8,892 nucleotides of DNA, from positions 1 through 8,892 of the forward strand of contig DFXX01000112.1 in the NCBI GenBank assembly GCA_002381765.1, in the 5' to 3' direction. Below, one piece after another: positions 1 through 6,423 of this stretch. The DNA is from Bacteriovoracaceae bacterium UBA4097. Its GTDB lineage: Bacteria > Bdellovibrionota > Bacteriovoracia > Bacteriovoracales > Bacteriovoracaceae. Position numbers and translations under genes: made by a program. Numbering within the stretch: position 1 is the first letter of the stretch; each line of letters begins with the position of its first letter. The notes beneath the pieces were generated by a model. That model saw nothing but the letters and a program-made list of their open reading frames with translations, was not told the DNA's origin and ran no database searches.

Positions 1-124
1 AAAAATCCATCATCACTAGTGGATATACCATGCTCGAAATCAGCACCAAAGAGCAAACCACCAGACTGAAACGCAGCTGGAAGGAGGGATTAATTAAAAA
101 AACCGACCGTTTGTAAAATGCCAA
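1..124 (-). CDS. N-terminal part of a TTG-started inner-membrane protein (cut by window edge)
   Basis: The minus strand is open from a TTG codon at 124-122 to the window edge, giving 41 residues. The first 16 are basic and polar (MAFYKRSVFLINPSFQ) and are followed by LRFS and a hydrophobic segment of about 20 residues, a typical single transmembrane helix with a short cytoplasmic start. A well-placed AGGA lies 7 bases upstream of the TTG, and a TAG stop two codons upstream of the TTG rules out a longer start. From memory, KR..FLIN..FQLRF followed by a membrane helix is a recurrent opening of sensor- or chemoreceptor-like membrane proteins in Bdellovibrio relatives, but the visible part does not show a function. 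The gene diverges from mrp across about 110 bases. The competing plus-strand reading of the same bases has no recognisable content. Confidence 0.6.
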   Translation of the reverse strand, partial: MAFYKRSVFLINPSFQLRFSLVVCSLVLISSMVYPLVMMDF

Positions 125-135
125 AGCTTTATCCT
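122..135 (-). promoter_or_regulatory. Ribosome binding site and TTG start of the left-edge gene
   Basis: Read on the minus strand, AGGA (135-132) is followed by TAAAGCT and then TTG (124-122). The 7-base spacing and the upstream in-frame stop make TTG the only sensible start for this reading frame. Confidence 0.55.
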
Positions 136-233
136 ATTCAAGGTATTATTAGCATCATAAAATAATCTTGAAATTTCTGCTAGATAGGAATATCTGAGCA
201 TTAGTAGACCAATTAAATCAACTAGAGGATTCC
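125..233. other. Divergent intergenic region upstream of mrp
   Basis: This AT-rich stretch separates the left-edge membrane protein gene from mrp and must hold both promoters if each gene has one. On the plus strand TTGAAA (168-173) is followed after 17 bases by TATCTG (191-196), a weak match to a housekeeping promoter. On the minus strand a TATGAT hexamer (159-154) could be a -10 element but has no good -35. The mrp ribosome binding site AGAGGA (224-229) sits 4 bases before its ATG. Neither promoter is certain. Confidence 0.35.
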
Positions 234-1415
234 ATGCTTGATGATATTAAAAAGAGATTAGGACAAATCACCAACCCCGCTACTGGAAAGAATTTTAACG
301 AAGAAAACCGTTGGCAAGATATCCGTATGGATGGGGCGAAGCTAGTGGCCCAATATAATAGAGACGGTATCTCACCTGCTGAAAAAAGAGTCATTGAAGG
401 TGAGATTCAAAAAGCACTGGATGGCATCGTAGGGGTGGAAAATATCATGGTTAAAACCACTTCCACTCAATCTCAGGATGTCTTTAAGGCCCTGGATCAA
501 AAGCCCACACCTGCTCAGAAAGTTCCAGTTGAAACTCAGCCGGCGCAAATTAAGGCCGGTCACGGAACGGTTGGAAATAAAAAGTCTGTTCCAGGAGTAG
601 GAAAGGTTATTGCCATTGGTTCTGGTAAAGGTGGGGTAGGAAAGTCCACCTTCACTGCCAACCTTGCTATGAGTTTATCCAAGAAAGGCTATAAGGTTGG
701 GGTAATCGACGCCGATATCTATGGGCCCTCTCTTCCCATGATCTTTGGTAAACGCGATGAAAAGCCACGCTCCAATTCAGAAAAGAAGATCATTCCAGTA
801 GAAGCCTTTGGCATCAAGTTCATGAGCTTTGGCTTTTTCATCAATGAGCAAGATCCCGTCATCTGGCGTGGTCCAATGCTAGGGGGAGTTATTAGCCAGT
901 TTCTCTTTGATGTAGATTGGAACGGTACTGATTATCTTCTCATTGACCTGCCACCTGGCACTGGGGACATTCAGTTATCGATGGTGCAAAACGCTCATGT
1001 AGATGGAACCATTATCGTATCTACTCCTCAGGACATTGCTCTCTTAGATGCCAAGAAAGGTCTAGAGATGTTTAAAAAACTCAATCTCCCTGTTATTGGC
1101 ATGGTGGAAAATATGAGTTCGTTTATTTGTAATCACTGCGGAACCGAACATCATATTTTCGGTGAAGGTGGGGTTTCCCACGCTGTGCCTGCTCTTGGAG
1201 TGGACCTCCTGGGACAAATTCCTTTGGAAATCGAACTTAGAACAGGTTCAGATAATGGTGTTCCTTATATGTCGCAAGACGCCTTTGAAGGACGACCAGT
1301 CTGGAAGGGCTTTATGGATGTTGCAGGAAAAGTGGAAAACTTCTTCGGGGGAGGTATTGCTCCTCAACCAAGCAAGCCAGGTCTCTTTTCTAAAATGTTT
1401 GGCCTAGGAAAATAA
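234..1415 (+). CDS. mrp: Mrp/ApbC (NBP35-type) iron-sulfur cluster carrier P-loop ATPase
   Basis: This 393-residue protein is a cytoplasmic Mrp/ApbC-family ATPase, a family that carries [4Fe-4S] clusters to target apoproteins. It shows the deviant Walker A GSGKGGVGKST (129-139) with signature lysine K132, the switch stretch DADIYGPSLP (159-168), Walker B LLIDLPPGTGD (235-245) and the cluster-binding pair C299-N-H-C302, which in this family bridges two subunits. Residues 1 to about 78 match the outline of the MIP18/DUF59 domain that often precedes the ATPase, but the usual DPE is NPA (14-16) and the usual cysteine is missing. Residues 80-120 are a Pro/Gln/Lys-rich linker. A C-terminal tail (about 371-393) rich in Gly, Pro and Phe extends beyond the core. 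AGAGGA lies 4 bases before the ATG. The stop is 3 bases from the next gene, so the two are probably cotranscribed. Family assignment is near certain; the client proteins are unknown. Confidence 0.95.
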   Translation: MLDDIKKRLGQITNPATGKNFNEENRWQDIRMDGAKLVAQYNRDGISPAEKRVIEGEIQKALDGIVGVENIMVKTTSTQSQDVFKALDQKPTPAQKVPVETQPAQIKAGHGTVGNKKSVPGVGKVIAIGSGKGGVGKSTFTANLAMSLSKKGYKVGVIDADIYGPSLPMIFGKRDEKPRSNSEKKIIPVEAFGIKFMSFGFFINEQDPVIWRGPMLGGVISQFLFDVDWNGTDYLLIDLPPGTGDIQLSMVQNAHVDGTIIVSTPQDIALLDAKKGLEMFKKLNLPVIGMVENMSSFICNHCGTEHHIFGEGGVSHAVPALGVDLLGQIPLEIELRTGSDNGVPYMSQDAFEGRPVWKGFMDVAGKVENFFGGGIAPQPSKPGLFSKMFGLGK

Positions 1416-1418
1416 CCA

Positions 1419-1970
1419 ATGGAACTGAAGATCATGGCAGTGCTGGATGAACAAATCTCCGTGCAGTTCACGGGAAAGATTAACATCCTCTCTGCTGTGA
1501 ATCGTCAGTATCTGGGACATGTCCTGTTTAAGTCCGGAGAGATCATCCAGGTGGTCTTCCAACAATTTAGAGGCCTCAAGGCATTCTATCATCTGATCAT
1601 TCAGGAATATTCTCTCGCCACTTTTAGCTATGTGGTGGAGCCGGAGATCGTGGAAGAGAAAGAGAGACAAATTCACTATCCTTTTGCCGTCATGAAAAAC
1701 AAGTTGGGAGAAGTCTTAAAGCTCTATCGCGAGTCACTTAAACTGCGACCGCCAGATAATGTGAAAATTGTTATTGAAGCGGGTATCGTCAAGGCCACTA
1801 CGCCCATTACACCTCAGGAATTTGAAGTGTTAGAGCTACTTACCGACTGGAATAGCCCGAATGACATCTATCAGCATAGCAATCTTCTCGATCATGAAAT
1901 CACCCTGGCCTTAGTTAATCTAAGAAAAAAAGGCGCGTTAAAGATCCTGTCCACGCAAAACAATCCCTGA
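1419..1970 (+). CDS. DUF4388/PATAN-like protein with winged-helix-like C-terminus
   Basis: This 183-residue soluble protein has no signal peptide. Residues 15-75 follow the DUF4388 (PATAN) pattern: a short strand (FTGKINILSA), a strand pair ending in LFKSGEIIQVVF, then RGLKAFYHLI and the strand ATFSYVV. Such domains occur in regulatory and motility-related proteins of delta-type bacteria and are thought to mediate protein contacts. Residues 130-178 read as a small helical, winged-helix-like domain (PQEFEVLELLTDW, then an I..ALVNLRKKGALKI helix-strand end), which is my inference. The ATG is 3 bases after the mrp stop, and its AGGA (1406-1409) lies inside the mrp 3' end, so translation is probably coupled to mrp. 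An internal ATG at residue 6 is a possible alternative start. The domain call is moderately sure; the function is open. Confidence 0.7.
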   Translation: MELKIMAVLDEQISVQFTGKINILSAVNRQYLGHVLFKSGEIIQVVFQQFRGLKAFYHLIIQEYSLATFSYVVEPEIVEEKERQIHYPFAVMKNKLGEVLKLYRESLKLRPPDNVKIVIEAGIVKATTPITPQEFEVLELLTDWNSPNDIYQHSNLLDHEITLALVNLRKKGALKILSTQNNP

Positions 1971-1998
1971 TGACCACTCAAAAAAAAAGCGGTATTAT
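1970..1998 (+). promoter_or_regulatory. Likely sigma-70-type promoter for the small RHH gene
   Basis: ATGACC (1970-1975, 4 of 6 to TTGACA) and TATTAT (1993-1998, 5 of 6 to TATAAT) are separated by exactly 17 bases, which include a run of nine A. Transcription would start near 2005 and give a leader of about 23 bases. This suggests that the 63-residue gene is expressed separately from mrp. Confidence 0.5.
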
Positions 1999-2027
1999 GG
2001 GATCAAATTAAAAATCTAGGGGTTCTC

Positions 2028-2219
2028 ATGAAGTCGCAAAAACATAATGAAGGTGATTTGAAAGATCTTAAAGTTAAGATCGAGAAGAAAGTGGTTGAAG
2101 ATCTTGAGATCATGGTTAAGAACATGAATATGAGCATGGACGATATCGTAGTAATCGCTCTTAAGCGTTTCCGTTCTTCTCACACCGATTATATGAAGCA
2201 AGTTCCAAGAGCTGAGTAA
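2028..2219 (+). CDS. Small ribbon-helix-helix-like (Arc/MetJ-type) protein
   Basis: This 63-residue protein has the size and pattern of a ribbon-helix-helix DNA-binding protein, a fold that acts as an intertwined dimer. A polar N-terminus leads to a short alternating strand (LKVKIEK, about 14-20), then helix A (VVEDLEIMVKNMN), a turn at NMS, and helix B (MDDIVVIALKRFRSSH), ending in a short tail. It is rich in Lys and Met. AGGGG (2018-2022) lies 5 bases before the ATG, and a promoter-like pair is present upstream. No toxin gene follows, so it is not an obvious antitoxin. It ends 20 bases from the convergent propeller gene, with no hairpin between them. The fold is inferred from sequence pattern and the DNA target is unknown. 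Confidence 0.65.
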   Translation: MKSQKHNEGDLKDLKVKIEKKVVEDLEIMVKNMNMSMDDIVVIALKRFRSSHTDYMKQVPRAE

Positions 2220-2239
2220 ATTCAATTAAGATAGATACA

Positions 2240-4390
2240 TTATGGAGAGCAAGCACTAATTGTCCCATATCGAAGACGAGAAGTATTTCCTCCTAAAGAA
2301 GTGAAAGAACCTCCTAAATGAATTGTAGTATTAAAAACTGCAATAGCATCAACAGATCCGGAAGAATTGGGATTCCAATTGGTAATAACGGATCCATTTG
2401 CTGTATCGAATGAAGCAATTCTATTTCTGGACATACCTGCGATACTTGAAAAGGAACCTCCGGAATACAAGATATTCCCATCATTGGCCAAAGAGTATAC
2501 AAAGTTATTGGGACTGGGGTTCCAGGAGGTGGCGGCAGCCGTCGTTGTATCGATAGCTGCTAGATAGTTTCGAGCTTGCCCGCCAATATTTGCAAATCGT
2601 CCACCAGCATAGAGATTACCGCCGGAAAGTGCCAGAGCATAAACTTCAGAATCAGCATTGGGATCCCAGGCATTGGCATTACCAGTAGAAGTATCAATGG
2701 CGGCTAAACGGTTTCTATCTAGCCCACCGATGCTCGTAAAATGACCTCCAACGTATAATGTTGATCCTGAGAGAAGCATCGAAAGGATCGCGGAACTAGG
2801 ATTAGGATTCCAGGAGGAGGCTGCGCCCGTAGAGGTATCGAGAGCAGCTAAGTTGGATTTGGAGAGACCTCCAATTCTAGTATAGGATCCACCAGCATAA
2901 AGCTGAGTCCCTGAAAGTTGCATAGCATAAATGGTGCCATTGATATTAGGGTCCCAAGAAGTCACATTATTGGTTGCGGTCAAGACTTCAAAAGCAGCCA
3001 TGTTATTTCTTAAGGTTCCACCGATACTATTGAAAGTACCTCCTATGTAGACCCTGCTCCCGTTGACCGCAAAAGTATTTACATCTCCCATGTAGGGTAC
3101 AGGATGCCAAGCTACTACTCCACCTGAACTATCGATGGCAGCTACACCCTCTCTGGACTGTCCTCCAATACTATTGAAGCTTCCAGCGACATATAAAACA
3201 TTATTGGAAAAATAGATATTATCAACAATGGAAGCTGCTGAAGGGTTCCAAGGCAATACCCTATTGGTTTCTGCGGTAGTATCAAGAGCTGCAAGGCGAT
3301 TTCTTGTTTCTCCCTCCACCGTTGTAAACCACCCCCCGATATACAGAGTAGTCCCATCTATGGCTATAGACTCAACAATAGCATTTACCACTGGATTCCA
3401 AGAGGTCAGAACTGGGGTAGTACCGCTAGCATCAAATGAAGCAACTTTTCTTCTGGAATCAGTAGATAAATTATTGAAGTTTCCTCCGATATAAAGATTG
3501 GTTCCTTCAGAAGCAATCGCATTCACGGGGCCATCAGGAACAGGGTCCCAGGTGAGCAAGCTACCGTCCGTAACGTTAATGCCAGCAATACGGCTCTGGG
3601 ACTGGGCACCTACTGTAGTAAACGAACCTATGACATATAAAGAAGATCCTATTAGAGTCATACCCTCAACCCTGCTGTTTGGACTGGGATTCCAGGTACT
3701 TGCCACACCTGTATCTGCATTAAGGGCCGCAAGAAAACTGATAGGTTGTCCTCCAATGCTGCTAAATTGTCCGCCTACATAGAGCGTAGGGCCTGATAAG
3801 TAGAGGGAATAAACTGTTGAGCTAGGGGAAGGGTTAAAAGCATGAAGAGAGCCATCACTATTGATTCGGGCCAAAGAGTTACGGGTAACTCCTCCCACAT
3901 TATTAAAGGATCCTCCTATATACCAACCACCAACCCCATCAGGTATAACAATATTGATTGTTCCATCTACACTGGGAAAGCTGATATTGGCCATTCCTGT
4001 AGAGGCACTTACCTCTGCGCCTTTCGATTCTACCCAGCCATCATTGACAGCATTAAATTTACCTCCCGCATAAAGAGTTGAACCTGATAGGATGAGGGAG
4101 TGAACAGTGTCATTAACTCTCGGATTGAAAGGTAAAACATTTCCGGCAGCATCAAGAGCTGCGATTCCATTTCTTGGTTCGCCTTGAACATTTTTAAAAC
4201 TACCCCCGATATAGGTTGTTGTCCCATCGGTGGCAATAGCATAAACCCATCCATCCACAGAAACATTGGGACCGTAAGTCAGGCTGCAAGCAGTTGGAGC
4301 AGTATTGTTCTTCCAGAATCCAATGTTTATTCTTTGTGACCAAAGATCTGAACTAATGAGTGAGATGATTGCAAGAAAAAATAGCTTCAT
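2240..4390 (-). CDS. Secreted 14-repeat beta-propeller protein (delta-60/DUF5122-like repeats)
   Basis: This 716-residue protein starts with a signal peptide (about 1-18, hydrophobic core FFLAIISLIS) and is otherwise almost entirely tandem repeats. I count 14 units of 41-51 residues, mostly 47-50, starting near residues 45, 92, 141, 189, 237, 285, 335, 385, 432, 483, 531, 579, 627 and 676. The shared pattern is V..L..SG..LY.GG.F..IGG..RN.LAA.D..TG....WNP, close to the delta-60 (DUF5122) repeat and to other propeller families. Units 10-13 are the most regular. The last unit lacks its WNP strand, and a matching strand (SLTYGPNV) stands before unit 1, so the ends probably close on each other. 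The only two cysteines, C35 and C714, flank the array. The ATG directly follows the TAG of the fibre gene, with AGGA 6 bases upstream (4400-4397). A role in surface binding is inferred; no catalytic site is visible. Confidence 0.85.
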   Translation of the reverse strand: MKLFFLAIISLISSDLWSQRINIGFWKNNTAPTACSLTYGPNVSVDGWVYAIATDGTTTYIGGSFKNVQGEPRNGIAALDAAGNVLPFNPRVNDTVHSLILSGSTLYAGGKFNAVNDGWVESKGAEVSASTGMANISFPSVDGTINIVIPDGVGGWYIGGSFNNVGGVTRNSLARINSDGSLHAFNPSPSSTVYSLYLSGPTLYVGGQFSSIGGQPISFLAALNADTGVASTWNPSPNSRVEGMTLIGSSLYVIGSFTTVGAQSQSRIAGINVTDGSLLTWDPVPDGPVNAIASEGTNLYIGGNFNNLSTDSRRKVASFDASGTTPVLTSWNPVVNAIVESIAIDGTTLYIGGWFTTVEGETRNRLAALDTTAETNRVLPWNPSAASIVDNIYFSNNVLYVAGSFNSIGGQSREGVAAIDSSGGVVAWHPVPYMGDVNTFAVNGSRVYIGGTFNSIGGTLRNNMAAFEVLTATNNVTSWDPNINGTIYAMQLSGTQLYAGGSYTRIGGLSKSNLAALDTSTGAASSWNPNPSSAILSMLLSGSTLYVGGHFTSIGGLDRNRLAAIDTSTGNANAWDPNADSEVYALALSGGNLYAGGRFANIGGQARNYLAAIDTTTAAATSWNPSPNNFVYSLANDGNILYSGGSFSSIAGMSRNRIASFDTANGSVITNWNPNSSGSVDAIAVFNTTIHLGGSFTSLGGNTSRLRYGTISACSP
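2243..4258 (-). repeat. Fourteen-unit protein-coding tandem repeat, about 144 bp per unit
   Basis: The propeller repeats are visible in the DNA as degenerate tandem copies of about 141-153 bp. Phrases such as ggattccag and tgtcctcc/ggtcctcc variants recur at this period on the plus strand. The copies are too diverged to be a recent expansion, but units 10-13 (2366-2944) remain the most alike. The long plus-strand reading frames in this region are by-products of this periodicity. Confidence 0.8.
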
Positions 4391-6208
4391 CTAGAATCCT
4401 GTAATCCAAGAAATATATACAACAGTACCAATTCTTTGTAGTGAATAGATAGTATGAGAACTGCTGGTTCTTGCTGCATTTGCCGGCATAAAGCGGTAAG
4501 TGACGGTTGCGGCATCATCACCAGTGGTGGTGGTTGCAAAATTACATTGAGTTGTTCCTGTGCTTGTTACCGCTAGTAAATAACTTCCCCCATCTCTCAA
4601 ATTGGCGAAGGTAATAGCACTTGCACAGTTATAGCTAGTGGTTCCTGAGTTTCCTTCTGCCCAATCTATCGTCCCTGTTGTAGAAGTGAAAGATTTAGAG
4701 CGAAGCTGGCCCTCAACGTTTAGCTTAGTATTTGTTGAAGCCGTAGTACCAACACTAACATTCCCGGTCCCTCGACTGACATTACCCGAAGCCTCTATCC
4801 ATCTTCCCGGAAGGTTGTCGGCATAGGCCTTCGTGGCAGCATCGGTATTAGCGGTAGGGGTAGCGAGATTAATAATCTTATTTGTGCCGAGATCAAGATC
4901 GTCGGTCATGGCACGGCTACCATCGAGTAAGACATAGTTGGTACTGCCACTGGTGGCGGCATTGGCCTTAGCCTCTAGTTTTCCAAAAGCTTGAAGAAGT
5001 GTATCTGTTGCAACGAGATTGGTAGCAGTACCTAGTGCATATCCAGTTAAGGGGGCTGCAATAGCTCTAGCATTAGTGAAATATAAATTAGTACCCTCTG
5101 TCACCACGCTGGTTGATATGGCTTGCCAGCTTTTATCACCTCGAAAAAACTGGGAAGTTGTGCCCCCGGTAATTTCTGGCTCTTTATCTGCTAAATCATC
5201 CACTAAATTTAATATCTTGGATTGATCGATGGCCGCCGTTGCTGAGATATCATCATTGACAATACTGCCATTTACAATTTTGCTAGAATCAACCGAGTTA
5301 CCTGCGAGATGAGAATTAGTCACTGAGCTCGCGGCCAATGAACCTGTATTATCGGCATCAACTATCCAGCTTGAAGTTCCCGCATCCCACTTGATCACAT
5401 CGCCGTCTTGAATACCTGTAACATCCAGGTCTTCAATTTCTTCTAGCTTTGATCCATCAAGCTTTCCGGCCGTTCTAGCGAGCATTCCCCACGAGTAATC
5501 ACCACTCATAGGAACCACAATGCCTTGACGAGAATTGAAACTCGCCACCGTATTATGACCCACTGGGATTTTCTCCCAAAAGGTTCCATTGAATATTACC
5601 CAGTCTCCTAAATCTAAAGGTACCGGTCCACTACCAAAATTTCGAGTACCAGCTACGGTAACAATATAATACATACCCGCGGATCCACCAGTGGCCACAA
5701 TGTCGGGAGTATCGGTAAGAGCATCATAAGTACCTACATAAATCTGAGTCATGGCGATGCTCGATGGGCCCCAATTAGTTCCATTAAACCTTAAAACTTG
5801 ACCTGCAGTTGCTCCCATATGATGAAGCTTCACGGCCGTTACCTGACCATTCTGAAGTTCAAAGGTTATAGGGAAGGTCGCAGCTGCATGAGCGTTTGAA
5901 ATCACGAGATTCAGGGTCTGGCCAATCAAGAAGCTAAGTGCACTTTTAGCGTTTACAATAAGTTGATTGGAAGATTTGGATTCGATTTCAAAGATATGGT
6001 TGGTAGAACCTTGTAGTTTTACTTCAGAAGAGTTCAGAAGATTAGATCCATAAATAATCATTTGATCATTTGAGAACTCAATATGAGAGATCTGAGGCTT
6101 AAGTGTAGATAATTCTTTTATGTTCATCTTTACTTTAAGTCGGGATTTCATGATCTCTTCACAGCCCACGGTAGTTAGGACAATAAGAATAAAAACAATA
6201 AATTTCAT
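4391..6208 (-). CDS. Phage-tail-fibre-like surface lipoprotein (mosaic adhesin)
   Basis: This 605-residue protein begins with a lipoprotein signal (FIVFILIVLTTVGC, lipidation at C16, then Glu-Glu, compatible with the outer membrane). Residues 38-120 resemble an IPT/TIG immunoglobulin-like domain (YGSNLLNSSEVKL, LVISNAHAAATFPI). The rest reads like a phage fibre shaft: GQVLRFNGTNWGPSS (136-150), FNSRQGIVVPMSGDY (224-238), short SV.NS.LA..SV..SKI.NGSI..DDI units (295-331), GGTTSQFFRGDKSWQ (348-362), NLYFTNARA (374-382) and MTDDLDLGTNKIINLATPTA (434-453). GNVSVGTT..TNTKLNVEG (482-500) leads to a C-terminal head of about 95 residues with two cysteines, C528 and C555. No S74-type chaperone domain follows. 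Such proteins are expected to trimerise. Bdellovibrio mosaic adhesive trimeric fibres are the closest concept I know. The ribosome binding site is weak. The propeller gene follows immediately. Confidence 0.85.
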   Translation of the reverse strand: MKFIVFILIVLTTVGCEEIMKSRLKVKMNIKELSTLKPQISHIEFSNDQMIIYGSNLLNSSEVKLQGSTNHIFEIESKSSNQLIVNAKSALSFLIGQTLNLVISNAHAAATFPITFELQNGQVTAVKLHHMGATAGQVLRFNGTNWGPSSIAMTQIYVGTYDALTDTPDIVATGGSAGMYYIVTVAGTRNFGSGPVPLDLGDWVIFNGTFWEKIPVGHNTVASFNSRQGIVVPMSGDYSWGMLARTAGKLDGSKLEEIEDLDVTGIQDGDVIKWDAGTSSWIVDADNTGSLAASSVTNSHLAGNSVDSSKIVNGSIVNDDISATAAIDQSKILNLVDDLADKEPEITGGTTSQFFRGDKSWQAISTSVVTEGTNLYFTNARAIAAPLTGYALGTATNLVATDTLLQAFGKLEAKANAATSGSTNYVLLDGSRAMTDDLDLGTNKIINLATPTANTDAATKAYADNLPGRWIEASGNVSRGTGNVSVGTTASTNTKLNVEGQLRSKSFTSTTGTIDWAEGNSGTTSYNCASAITFANLRDGGSYLLAVTSTGTTQCNFATTTTGDDAATVTYRFMPANAARTSSSHTIYSLQRIGTVVYISWITGF

Positions 6209-6423
6209 AAGATAAGTGATCGGTTCTTCTATAAGAATAAATTAATGAGTTTATATGAAGAAATCTTAAGGATGAGCTTTATAGTCGGTTCAACGAAATG
6301 AGTATTCACCGTGGTAGGTGTTTAAAAAATAACATCCCCTTGTAAATTTTTTAAATTATAACCCTCGTTTGCAATTCGCTCACATAATGAGGAAATAATT
6401 TAATAAATAAATAAGGAGAATTA
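6209..6423. other. Divergent intergenic region between the fibre operon and a secreted-protein gene
   Basis: These 215 bases are AT-rich and contain no gene that I can support. They must drive the fibre operon leftward and the 6424 gene rightward. Rightward candidates are weak: CATAAT (6383-6388) is a fair -10 without a good -35, and TTGCAA (6369-6374) lies 19 bases before AATAAT (6394-6399). Leftward, TATAAA-like hexamers occur near 6250-6256, again without a clear -35. A 10-bp inverted repeat lies in the middle. Confidence 0.4.
6321..6355. repeat. Perfect 10-bp inverted repeat in a divergent promoter region
   Basis: tttaaaaaat (6321-6330) and atttttaaa with one further t (6346-6355) are exact reverse complements separated by 15 bases. 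The centre-to-centre distance is 25 bases. It lies about 115-150 bases upstream of the fibre gene and 70-100 upstream of the 6424 gene. It could be an operator or a DNA-bending site; its extreme AT content makes chance a real alternative. Confidence 0.4.

Noticed and set aside
3..116. Plus-strand open frame from the left edge ending at TAA 114-116, a possible tail of an upstream gene
   Set aside because: Its 37 residues are low in recognisable content, while the overlapping minus-strand frame has a ribosome binding site, a start and a coherent transmembrane segment. It cannot be excluded without more sequence.
2243..4258. Regular repeats suggestive of a CRISPR array
   Set aside because: The period is about 144 bp, the copies are diverged and the region is one intact reading frame with a signal peptide.
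2314..4266. Many frames of 60-95 residues on both strands inside the propeller gene
   Set aside because: They recur with the repeat period of the propeller gene and read as low-complexity Pro/Leu/Ile text; they are out-of-frame shadows.
4391..6208. Prophage or phage remnant because of tail-fibre-like sequence
   Set aside because: The gene has a lipoprotein signal and an operon partner that is not phage-like, and no other phage gene is nearby; it is better explained as a host surface adhesin.
6245..6301. Plus-strand 18-codon frame in the divergent intergenic region
   Set aside because: It has no Shine-Dalgarno sequence and no supporting context.
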